Assembly (NCBI RefSeq): GCF_013415325.1
Contig: NZ_JACBYE010000019.1
Span: forward strand, 1 to 64,000
Origin: Sanguibacter inulinus
Lineage (GTDB): Bacteria > Actinomycetota > Actinomycetes > Actinomycetales > Cellulomonadaceae
DNA length: 64,000 nt
Reading direction: 5' to 3'
Shown here piece by piece: positions 1 to 7,184 of the stretch. The stretch's first letter is position 1. Every line of letters starts with the position of its first letter. The notes beneath the pieces were generated by a model that worked only from the letters and a program-made list of their open reading frames with translations, searched no databases and was not told where the DNA came from. The position numbers and the translations under genes are program-made.

Positions 1-1010
1 GCCGGGTGGGTCGCCTCCCAGGTGCGGAAGGTGTCGGCGATCTCGGGGGCGTGGGTGTGGTGCAGGTAGTGCTCGCCGTCGAGGGGGACCACGGTCCCGT
101 CGTCGGCCTCGGCCGCCTGCTGCTCGTGGAGCGGGAGCCAGTCCGGGTTCTTCTCGTTGTGCGCCACCACGAAGAGCAGCAGCGGCAGGTCGGCCGGGAA
201 GGTCGAGCCGACAGCCCGTTCGAAGTTCGTGGGGATGTGCGCCATCTCGTCGCGGTAGGTCGAGGAGAGGGAGTTCTTGTTGCTGAGCATGCGCATCTGC
301 TCGCGCACGTGGTCGCTGTAGACAGGGCCGTCCGTGGCGTCGGAGCCGCGCGAATCGGCTGATGCCCTGGTGCCGTCGGAGCCCTCGGTGCCCTGAGCAC
401 CGTCGAGACCGTCACCGGCGACTGCCGACAGCACCCGCACCAGGCCGAGCGACTTCGCAGCGCCCATGAGGCCTGTCGGGAACCGTGTGTCCATCCCGGG
501 CTGGCCCGGCACGCTCGAGTCGATCCCGACGAAGGCCGTCACCTCGTCCGGGTACCGCGTCGCATACTCGATGCTGTAGAGCCCGGCGATCGAGTGGCCC
601 ATGAGCACGTAACGGTCGACGTCGAGGGCCTGGAGCGCCTCGTGCACCTCCGACACGATGTTCTCCGTGGTGCGCGGCACGTCGGTGCCGTCGCTCAGGC
701 CGTAGCCGAAGGGCTCGACGACGACCACCCGGTGGTCCTCGGCCAGGTCCGTGACGAGCGGGCCGAAGTCGAGCACCGGGGAGGCCGTGCCGAAGCCCGG
801 CAGCAGGACCACGTCGAGAGGGCCGTCGCCGGTCACCTGGACGTTCATCTGCCGACCGTCGACCGTCACGGTCTGCCCGTAGGACTCGATGCGGTCCTTC
901 TCCCGTCCTGTCGCGACCACGTTCACGACAGTCGTCGTCGCCAGACCGACCGCGAGCACGGCACCCACGGCCGTCACCGACAGCAGCAGTCTCTTCACAG
1001 GCTTCTTCAC
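1..1010 (-). CDS. Alpha/beta hydrolase, membrane-anchored or secreted (C-terminus outside window)
   Basis: The protein begins with a Lys-rich stretch and one hydrophobic segment (about residues 8-34), so it is probably an uninverted membrane anchor or signal peptide followed by an extracytoplasmic hydrolase. The nucleophile elbow G-H-S-I-A-G places the catalytic serine near residue 140, after a typical strand reading VLLPGFGTASPV. A His-rich stretch near residue 325 (GEHYLHHTHAP) may supply the catalytic histidine. Start: GTG at 1010 with GAGAGG just upstream; an in-frame GTG at 1016 is possible. About 336 residues are visible and the frame runs off the left edge. The substrate is not predictable; esterase or lipase activity is a family-level guess. 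Confidence 0.8.
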   Translation of the reverse strand, partial: MKKPVKRLLLSVTAVGAVLAVGLATTTVVNVVATGREKDRIESYGQTVTVDGRQMNVQVTGDGPLDVVLLPGFGTASPVLDFGPLVTDLAEDHRVVVVEPFGYGLSDGTDVPRTTENIVSEVHEALQALDVDRYVLMGHSIAGLYSIEYATRYPDEVTAFVGIDSSVPGQPGMDTRFPTGLMGAAKSLGLVRVLSAVAGDGLDGAQGTEGSDGTRASADSRGSDATDGPVYSDHVREQMRMLSNKNSLSSTYRDEMAHIPTNFERAVGSTFPADLPLLLFVVAHNEKNPDWLPLHEQQAAEADDGTVVPLDGEHYLHHTHAPEIADTFRTWEATHP

Positions 1011-1175
1011 ACGCACCTCTCCCGGGGCGCACCCTGCGCCCCACGGAACAGCATCGGCCGCCAGCGTCCTGGGCGCGTCAGTCCCGCGTGGACACCTGGC
1101 GTACCGCGCTCGTCGTACGTCGACGTCACTCCCGCGGGCGATCCGGTCCGAGGTGGGGGACGGGATACTGGGTGG

Positions 1176-2372
1176 GTGACCCAGCCCCGAGCGCCCCGAC
1201 AGTCCGGCTCGGCCGCCCGGGCGCGAGACGTCGCTGCAGTCCTCGTGGTCGTCGTCTTCGGTGTCCTTCCCTTCCCCGACGAGGCCTTCAGAGCCGGCGG
1301 GCCCGTGCTGGCCGTCGCCCTGCTGCCCGTCCTGGTGCTCCCGTCCCGGCGCAGCCGACCCCTGCTCGCGCTCGCGGTGTCTGTCGGGTGCGTCGTCGTC
1401 GTCGCCCTGGCCGGGACCTTCGCCCCGAGTGCGCTGCTGGCCGTCGCGATCACCGCCTTCTCGGCGGCTGACCGCACCCGCAGGCCCGTCGCGGTCGTGA
1501 GCGTCCTCTCGGCAGCGCTCGCTGTCTTCCTGGTCGCGGCGGTGCCTCTCGACGGCGACCTGCTCGACCCCCGGGTCCTGCAGTTCGTGCTCTTCGTCGT
1601 CCTCGGCGGTGCCCTCGGCGACGCGAGCAGGTCGCGGCGCGAGGCCGAGACGTCGCGCCAGCAGGTCCTCGACGCCGTGACAGAGCGTGCCGAGCGAGCC
1701 GAGCGGGACCTGGACGACGAGGCCCGTCGACGCGTGACGGAAGAGCGTGTGCGGATCGCGCGGGACCTGCACGACGTCGTCGCCCACCAGATCGCGGTCA
1801 TCAGTCTGAGCGCCGGGGTCGCGTCGTCGTCGATGGAGACCCGGCCCGAGCGGGCGCGCGAGGCTCTCACGACGATCCGGAGCGCCTCCCGGACCGTGCT
1901 GACCGACATCGGCGGGCTGATGGCCCTGCTGCGCGCCGACGACGCCGACGACCTCCGCGACCTGCACCCCCAGGCCGGGCTGGCCCAGGTCGACGAGCTC
2001 GTGGCGCGCTTCGCCGGCGTCGGGCTGCGGGTCGACCTGGACCGAGCGCCGGGCGTCGTCGAGACCGCCGCGCTCTCGCCCGTGAGCGACCACGTCGCGT
2101 ACCTCGTCCTCCAGGAAGGTCTCACCAACGCCCACAAGCACGGGACCGGTGACTCGGCCGCCGTCGTGCTGAGGAGCAGGGGAGGGACCCTCGATCTCTC
2201 CGTCACGAACCCTGTGCGTCCCGGAGCCAGCCCTGAGAGCCTGGACGGTCATGGACTCCGCGGGCTCCGTGAGCGGGTCGCGTCGGTCCGGGGCCGCGTC
2301 GAGACCTCCCAGGCCGGCGGCCTGTTCAGGCTCGACATCTCCGTCCCCGTCGAGAGCAGGGCGGCGCTGTGA
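1176..2372 (+). CDS. Two-component sensor histidine kinase, NarL/DesK class
   Basis: The product has about 398 residues. The N-terminal half is hydrophobic with several membrane segments (about residues 18-155) and no obvious extracellular sensor domain. It is followed by a coiled-coil linker and an HPK7-type dimerisation/phosphoacceptor motif R-I-A-R-D-L-H-D-V-V-A-H (His near residue 199). The C-terminus carries an HATPase_c domain with the N-box NAHKHG and the GHGLRGLRERV motif. The start is GTG 1176; the frame stays open far upstream but that part is antisense to the hydrolase. The stop overlaps the start of the response regulator (GTGA), so the two are translationally coupled. The signal is unknown; such pairs often control exporters. 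Confidence 0.88.
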   Translation: MTQPRAPRQSGSAARARDVAAVLVVVVFGVLPFPDEAFRAGGPVLAVALLPVLVLPSRRSRPLLALAVSVGCVVVVALAGTFAPSALLAVAITAFSAADRTRRPVAVVSVLSAALAVFLVAAVPLDGDLLDPRVLQFVLFVVLGGALGDASRSRREAETSRQQVLDAVTERAERAERDLDDEARRRVTEERVRIARDLHDVVAHQIAVISLSAGVASSSMETRPERAREALTTIRSASRTVLTDIGGLMALLRADDADDLRDLHPQAGLAQVDELVARFAGVGLRVDLDRAPGVVETAALSPVSDHVAYLVLQEGLTNAHKHGTGDSAAVVLRSRGGTLDLSVTNPVRPGASPESLDGHGLRGLRERVASVRGRVETSQAGGLFRLDISVPVESRAAL

Positions 2373-3037
2373 TCACCGTCCTCGTGGTCGACGACCAGCC
2401 CCTGGTCCGCCAGGCGGTGCGCGACATCCTCACCGACAGCGGTGACATCGCTGTGGTCGGGGAGGCCGCCGACGGCCACGAGGCCGTGCGCGCTGTTGCT
2501 GCGACCTCCCCTGACGTCGTCGTGATGGACATCCGCATGCCGCACCTCGACGGGATCGCTGCGACAGCGCAGATCTGCGCGGGCCCGTCGGCCGGCACCA
2601 CCCGGGTGCTCGTCCTGACCACCTTCGAGGACGACGAGTACGTGGTCGCTGCGCTGCGGGCCGGAGCCAGCGGTTTCGTCGGCAAGGGGGCAGAGCCTGA
2701 CGACATCGTCCGCGCTGTCCGCACGGTCCACCTGGGGGAGGCACTGCTGTCCTCGGCCGCCACCACGGCGCTCGTGCGCAGGTTCGTGCAGCAGCACGTC
2801 CCCCGAGACGACGCGTGGCAGGACGACGGCCTCGACCGCCTGACCGGGCGCGAGCGCGAGGTGCTCCTGCTCGTCGCCGCGGGGCAGACCAACCAGGAGA
2901 TCGCGACAGGCCTCGTCATCTCGACGCACACAGCCAAGACCCACGTGAACCGCATCATGACCAAGCTGGACGTCCGCGACAGGGCGCACCTGGTGATCCT
3001 CGCCTACGAGTCGGGGCTCGTGGCACCCCGGCGGTGA
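2369..3037 (+). CDS. LuxR/NarL-family response regulator
   Basis: The protein has 222 residues with an N-terminal receiver domain. The acidic pocket is D8-D9 and the phosphoacceptor is D54 in VVVMDIRMPHLDG. T/K switch residues are visible in VLVLTTFEDDE and GFVGKGAEP. A C-terminal LuxR-type helix-turn-helix spans about residues 154-213 (LTGREREVLLLVAAG). It overlaps the upstream kinase by 4 nt and is its obvious partner. The DNA target is unknown. The convergent MFS gene at 3374-4675 is separated from it by repeats and is not clearly part of the same unit. Confidence 0.9.
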   Translation: MITVLVVDDQPLVRQAVRDILTDSGDIAVVGEAADGHEAVRAVAATSPDVVVMDIRMPHLDGIAATAQICAGPSAGTTRVLVLTTFEDDEYVVAALRAGASGFVGKGAEPDDIVRAVRTVHLGEALLSSAATTALVRRFVQQHVPRDDAWQDDGLDRLTGREREVLLLVAAGQTNQEIATGLVISTHTAKTHVNRIMTKLDVRDRAHLVILAYESGLVAPRR

Positions 3038-3101
3038 CCCGGTGACCCGGCGGTGAGCCAGCGGTGCATCGTTGGCCCGTTGGCCCGTCGGCCCGGCGGC
3101 T

Positions 3102-3213
3102 CACGAGGTCGGTCTGACGCCCGCGAGGTCGTCCCGGAGACCTCGACGTCGTACCGACACGCCAGATCTGTCTGCCCGCGTCCAGTCCCCGGCGTGTCTG
3201 GACGACCTCGTGG
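3102..3213. repeat. Inverted repeat pair of a dispersed palindromic family
   Basis: CACGAGGTCGGTCTGACGCC (3102-3121) faces GGCGTGTCTGGACGACCTCGTG (3192-3213 region), giving an imperfect inverted repeat in the convergent gap between the response regulator and the MFS gene. A second pair with nearly the same arms lies at 12099-12169. The remainder of the 3038-3373 gap holds short GGTGACCC/GGCCCGTTGG iterations and the pentamer tract annotated separately. No coding frame here is convincing. Confidence 0.6.
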
Positions 3214-3244
3214 CAGGAGGGACGACCTCGTGAGGCAGGTCGCG

Positions 3245-3359
3245 GCACAGCAGGGCAGGACACGGCACGGCACGGCACGGCACGGCAGGGCAGGACACAG
3301 CACAGCACAGCACAGCACGGCAGGGCAGGGCAGGGCAGGACACAGCACGGCACGGCAGG
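3245..3359. repeat. Pentanucleotide microsatellite, about 23 units
   Basis: From 3245 to 3359 the sequence reads as about 23 consecutive pentamers, all variants of GCAC(G/A) and GCAGG with occasional ACACG/ACACA. Runs of identical units (four GCACG, three GCACA, four GCAGG) indicate slippage expansion. It sits between two convergent genes, so length change would not damage a reading frame. The minus strand is open in all frames and would encode Cys/Pro/Ala-rich peptides, which I regard as a by-product of the repeat. Confidence 0.9.
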
Positions 3360-3373
3360 TGAGGTGGTGCGGG

Positions 3374-4675
3374 TCAGGCACCTGCGGGTGACGTCGGTCG
3401 GGGGGAGCGCAGCCCACGAGCCCCGAAGACCGCGGCCGTCGTGAGGTACCCGAGCGCGAGCACGGCGAACACCGGGCGCGAGTACCCCGAGTCCGGCAGC
3501 GTCACCGCCGCGATCGCCGCAGCCGCGATGAAGGCCGAGTTGTAGACGACGTCGTAGAGCGCGAAGGCCCGCCCCCGGAACTCGTCAGGGGTGTCCCGCT
3601 GCACGATCGTGTCGACGGCGATCTTCGCGCCCTGCGCGGCGAGGCCCAGCAGCGCGGCGCAGACCAGCAGGACTGGCAGCCGCACGGACGTCAGCAGCAC
3701 CAGCTGCGCAGCCCCCGCCAGCAGCAGGCACAGCACGACCCACACCTGCGACCCCGTCCGCCGGGCCAGCACAGGGGTCGTCAGCACTGCAGCGCCGAAG
3801 CCGACCGCGGAGGCCGCGAGCACCGACGCGAAGACCGCGAGCCCCGCATCCGGGTCACCCGGGTCGGCCAGCAGGTTCCGCGACAGCAAGATGCTCGCCA
3901 CGAAGGTGACCCCGTAGAAGAGCCTGTGCACGCCCATCACCGCGAGGGCCTGTGCTGGCGTGCCGATCTGCCCGAGCGCCCGCCCGCCCTCGACCAGCCC
4001 ACGACCCAGACGGGCCAGGCGCTCGCGGACCACGTCGGCGTCCGCGAGCTCGCCCGGGCCCAGGCTGTCGGTGCCGAAGCGGGCCGCGACAGCCGCGGCG
4101 CACGCGAAGAAGACTGCCGCCGCGCCGAGCGACGCCGCGTCCTTCGACGGTCCCGCTGCCATCACGAGGCCGAGCAGGAGCCCGACCAGACCACCGAGCG
4201 CGGCGGCGCCCGCACCGAAGGTGGGCACCACGGAGTTGACGGTGAGCAGCTGCTCCCGCGGCACCACCCGCGGCAACGACGCCGCGAGGGCCGCCAGCAC
4301 GAACCTGTTGAGCGACAGGTTTGCCAGGGCCAGGACGTAGACGACGGGACCGATGCCCCACAGCAGGACCCACACGCCGATGAGCAGCGTGACGCCGACC
4401 CGAGCGACGTTGACGCGGACGAGCACCTGGCGGCGGCGCCAGCGGTCCAGCAGCACCCCGGCCCACGGGCCGACCACGGTGAACGGGGCGAGCAGCACGG
4501 CGAAGGCCACGGCGATCGAGCCGGCCGTGCCCTGGCTCTCGGGGGAGAAGAAGAAGAGCGTCGCGAGCCCGACCTGGAACATGCCGTCGCCCGCCTGCCC
4601 CACGAGGCGCACGGCGAAGAGCCGTCGGAAGTCGCGGCCGCGGAGAAGGCCTGCGAGATCCTGTGGGACTGACAT
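3374..4675 (-). CDS. MFS transporter
   Basis: The product has 433 residues with about 12 predicted membrane segments and the typical N-terminal layout DFRRLFAVRLVGQAGDGMFQVGLATLFFF. A loop motif after TM2-3 (VLLDRWRRRQVLVRVN) matches the conserved D-R-x-G-R/R-R loop of MFS exporters. A central cytoplasmic linker lies near residues 195-235 and includes ADADVVRERLARLGRGLVEG. The sequence resembles the MFS_3/enterobactin-exporter-like group, so a small-molecule or siderophore exporter is possible but not provable here. The ATG at 4675 is preceded by the repeat-containing gap. Confidence 0.85.
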   Translation of the reverse strand: MSVPQDLAGLLRGRDFRRLFAVRLVGQAGDGMFQVGLATLFFFSPESQGTAGSIAVAFAVLLAPFTVVGPWAGVLLDRWRRRQVLVRVNVARVGVTLLIGVWVLLWGIGPVVYVLALANLSLNRFVLAALAASLPRVVPREQLLTVNSVVPTFGAGAAALGGLVGLLLGLVMAAGPSKDAASLGAAAVFFACAAAVAARFGTDSLGPGELADADVVRERLARLGRGLVEGGRALGQIGTPAQALAVMGVHRLFYGVTFVASILLSRNLLADPGDPDAGLAVFASVLAASAVGFGAAVLTTPVLARRTGSQVWVVLCLLLAGAAQLVLLTSVRLPVLLVCAALLGLAAQGAKIAVDTIVQRDTPDEFRGRAFALYDVVYNSAFIAAAAIAAVTLPDSGYSRPVFAVLALGYLTTAAVFGARGLRSPRPTSPAGA

Positions 4676-4770
4676 GCGGGCAAGCCTAGGGGAGACGAGA
4701 GAAGACCCGGGGCCTGGGTGAGGCTCGGGTCTTCGGGGGGAGGGGAGCGCGGGGTGACGGGCGTGCCTGG

Positions 4771-4968
4771 GCTTGGTCTGTCGGGTGCGGTATTGCGCTG
4801 TCTCTTCGGTCGCGCTGCCCCTGCGCTCCGCTACGGCCGGGAGCCCCAGGCGAAAAGCATGCCTGGGGCGCTTGGCCTGTCGGGTGCGGTATCGCGCTGT
4901 CTCTTCGGTCGCGCTGCCCCTGCGCTCCGCTACGGCCGGGAGCCCCAGGCGAAAAGCATGCCTGGGGC
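4771..4968. repeat. 99-bp tandem repeat, two copies, each ending in a 9-bp hairpin
   Basis: Copies at 4771-4869 and 4870-4968 differ at very few positions (for example T/C at 4777/4876 and 4793/4892). Each ends in GCCCCAGGC, a 9-nt spacer GAAAAGCAT, and GCCTGGGGC, a perfect stem of 9 bp (4843-4869 and 4942-4968). The repeats lie just downstream of the minus-strand inositol-phosphate synthase gene, so the hairpins could end its transcript. The rest of the 4676-4992 gap shows no gene. Confidence 0.85.
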
Positions 4969-4992
4969 TCCCAACCTTCGCTGCGCTTCGGG

Positions 4993-6084
4993 TCAGCGCT
5001 CGTTGGTACCAGCGATGAAGGCCTCGAGCTCGACGCGGCCCTTGGTGTCTTCCATCTGGACCGGCGGCGACTTCATGAAGTACGTCGACGCGGAGAGGAT
5101 CGGGCCACCGACGCCGCGGTCCTTGGCGATCTTCGCGGCACGGACGGCGTCGATGATGATGCCGGCCGAGTTGGGCGAGTCCCAGACCTCGAGCTTGTAC
5201 TCGAGGTTGAGGGGAACCTCACCGAAGGCGCGACCCTCGAGGCGGACGTAGGCCCACTTGCGGTCGTCGAGCCAGGCGACGTAGTCCGACGGGCCGATGT
5301 GGACGTTGCGGTCGGAGGTCTTGCCACCGAGAGGTCCGTCGAGGTTCGACGTCACGGCCTGGGTCTTGGAGACCTTCTTGGACTCCAGGCGCTCACGCTC
5401 GAGCATGTTCTTGAAGTCCATGTTGCCGCCGACGTTCAGCTGGTACGTACGGTCCAGCACGACGCCGCGGTCTTCGAAGAGGCGGGCGAGCACGCGGTGC
5501 GTGATGGTCGCGCCGACCTGCGACTTGATGTCGTCGCCGACGATCGGGACGCCGGCGTCCTCGAACTTCTTGGCCCAGACGGGGTCCGAGGCGATGAAGA
5601 CGGGGAGCGCGTTGACGAAGGCGACGTTCGCGTCGATCGCAGCCTGCGCGTAGAACTTCGCAGCCTTCTCCGAGCCGACGGGGAGGTAGCAGACGAGGAC
5701 GTCAGCCTTGACGTCCTTGAGGGTCTGGACGACGTCGACCGCTGCAGCGTCCGACTCCTCGATGGTCTCGCGGTAGTACTTGCCGAGGCCGTCGAGCGTC
5801 GGGCCGCGCAGCACGTTGATGCCTGTCGGCGGGACGTCGGCGATCTTGATGGTGTTGTTCTCCGACGCCTGCGTGGCGTCGGCGAGGTCGAAGCCGACCT
5901 TCTTCGCGTCGACGTCGAAGGCAGCCACGAACTCGAGGTCCGAGATGTGGTACGGGCCGAACTGGACGTGCATGAGACCGGGGACGGTCTCGTTCTTGTC
6001 GGCGTTCCTGTAGAACTCGACGCCCTGGATCAGGGAGGTCGCGCAGTTTCCAACGCCAACGATGGCGACGCGGATGGCAGTCAT
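4993..6084 (-). CDS. ino1: Inositol-1-phosphate synthase (myo-inositol-3-phosphate synthase)
   Basis: This enzyme converts glucose 6-phosphate to inositol 1-phosphate with NAD, feeding phosphatidylinositol and mycothiol synthesis in actinobacteria. The 363-residue protein has the N-terminal Rossmann motif [19 protein letters not shown]. It also has the family signatures [16 protein letters not shown] and [12 protein letters not shown], with the length typical of actinobacterial forms. Start: ATG 6084 with AAGGAG at short spacing; an open extension upstream belongs to the padR frame. The ATG overlaps the padR stop (ATGA), so ino1 is cotranslated with its likely regulator. Confidence 0.95.
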   Translation of the reverse strand: MTAIRVAIVGVGNCATSLIQGVEFYRNADKNETVPGLMHVQFGPYHISDLEFVAAFDVDAKKVGFDLADATQASENNTIKIADVPPTGINVLRGPTLDGLGKYYRETIEESDAAAVDVVQTLKDVKADVLVCYLPVGSEKAAKFYAQAAIDANVAFVNALPVFIASDPVWAKKFEDAGVPIVGDDIKSQVGATITHRVLARLFEDRGVVLDRTYQLNVGGNMDFKNMLERERLESKKVSKTQAVTSNLDGPLGGKTSDRNVHIGPSDYVAWLDDRKWAYVRLEGRAFGEVPLNLEYKLEVWDSPNSAGIIIDAVRAAKIAKDRGVGGPILSASTYFMKSPPVQMEDTKGRVELEAFIAGTNER

Positions 6085-6764
6085 CCTCGCTCCTTGCTGT
6101 CTGTGTCGCGACCGAGGTCGTCGACAACGTATGGATTGATCTGATCTGGTGCTGCAGGTTGTGCGTCCGCCGTCAGGCTGGCGCCCGGGGTCACCCCCGT
6201 GGTCCGGGCACGACGACGGTCGCGCTCGGTGTTGATGAGGCCGTCGAGCCATCGAACTTCACGTTCGACCTGCTCGAGGCCATGTCGTTGCAGCTCGAGG
6301 GTGTACTCGTCGAGCCTGTCCCGGGTCCGTGCGGACGAGTCACGCACGTTCTCCAGGCGCTCGTTGAGCCGGCTGCGCCGACCTTCGAGGATGCGGATCC
6401 TGGTCTCGGCGTCTGTCTGCCCGAAGAACGCGAACCTCACGTCGAAGCTCTCGTCCTCCCACGCGGCCGGACCTGACGACGCGAGCACGGACTGCAGGTG
6501 CTCCTTGCCGTCGGCCGTGAGCGTGTAGACGATGCGCGCCCGCTTGCCCGAGAGTGCGTGCGGGGGAGCCTCGTCCGACGCGGCACCGACGATGAGACCG
6601 CGTGTCACGAGAGACTTCAGGCACGGGTACAGCGACCCGTAGGACAGCGCCCGGAACGAACCGAGGACCAGGTTGAGGCGCTTGCGCAGCTCGTAGCCGT
6701 GCAGCGGGGAGTCGTTGAGGAGGCCGAGCACGGCGGTCTCCAAGACGGACGACTTGCTGCGCAC
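6081..6764 (-). CDS. PadR-family transcriptional regulator
   Basis: The protein has 227 residues. The N-terminal winged helix spans about residues 1-85, with the family core [23 protein letters not shown] and [19 protein letters not shown] and a wing ending at [11 protein letters not shown]. The C-terminal half is helical and Arg/Glu-rich ([38 protein letters not shown]), consistent with the dimerisation coiled coil of larger PadR proteins. The start is GTG 6764, 6-7 nt after AGGAGG. The stop overlaps ino1. A perfect inverted repeat at 6817-6839 upstream suggests autoregulation of the padR-ino1 operon. Conserved padR-ino1 linkage is known in actinobacteria; the effector is not evident. Confidence 0.92.
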   Translation of the reverse strand: MRSKSSVLETAVLGLLNDSPLHGYELRKRLNLVLGSFRALSYGSLYPCLKSLVTRGLIVGAASDEAPPHALSGKRARIVYTLTADGKEHLQSVLASSGPAAWEDESFDVRFAFFGQTDAETRIRILEGRRSRLNERLENVRDSSARTRDRLDEYTLELQRHGLEQVEREVRWLDGLINTERDRRRARTTGVTPGASLTADAQPAAPDQINPYVVDDLGRDTDSKERG

Positions 6765-6816
6765 AGACACCTCCTGGATACCCTCGTGAGCTCCCACGAG
6801 CACCCAAGACGGGACT

Positions 6817-6839
6817 CGATGTATCGGATCGATACATCG
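6817..6839. promoter_or_regulatory. Probable PadR operator upstream of padR-ino1
   Basis: Arms CGATGTATCG (6817-6826) and CGATACATCG (6830-6839) are perfect inverted complements around a 3-bp spacer GAT. The site is 53 bp upstream of the padR GTG and contains the ATGT...ACAT half-sites common to PadR operators. It is AT-rich against a GC-rich background. Assignment to this PadR protein is by proximity. The remaining 6840-7012 gap shows no other strong signal. Confidence 0.7.
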
Positions 6840-7012
6840 GAAGACTAGGCACATCGACACTGTCGCGCAAGGGTGGCTGTTCTCCGGCATGCCTTCTCCG
6901 GGCCGGCCCAGGCCGGGTGAACCCTGAGTCTGCGCGGCTGCCGCCGGATGTGAAGGAGACGGGGAACTGGTGGGCGGGCGTGGCACAGAACTGGGTCGGC
7001 GACGCCCTATCG

Positions 7013-7047
7013 CGTGAACTCGAACGGCCCAGCCTCTACAGTTCACG
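7013..7047 (+). promoter_or_regulatory. Candidate promoter/operator for the penicillin-binding protein gene
   Basis: CGTGAACT (7013-7020) and AGTTCACG (7040-7047) form a perfect 8-bp inverted repeat with a 19-bp spacer. Within it, GTGAAC (7014-7019) and TACAGT (7037-7042) could act as -35 and -10 elements 17 bp apart. The transcript would have about a 135-nt leader before the GTG at 7185. This is inference from pattern only. Confidence 0.35.
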
Positions 7048-7184
7048 GTGGGCTCGTGCGCTCCCGCCCCACCGGTGAGGCCAGACGTCCCGCCGGGCGC
7101 GCCAGGTGCGCGGCCCACCAGCAGACCTGGACCGGCCCTCCGCCGCGGTCTGCTCACATCGACAGCCGTAGGAAAGGTCCGCGC

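Noticed and set aside
3245-3359. Possible CRISPR array
   Set aside because: There are no spacers: the units are 5 bp and contiguous, and no cas genes are present.
2955-3417. Cys/Pro-rich minus-strand frames in all three phases
   Set aside because: They are produced by the pentamer repeat; any 5-bp repeat without stop codons stays open in every frame.
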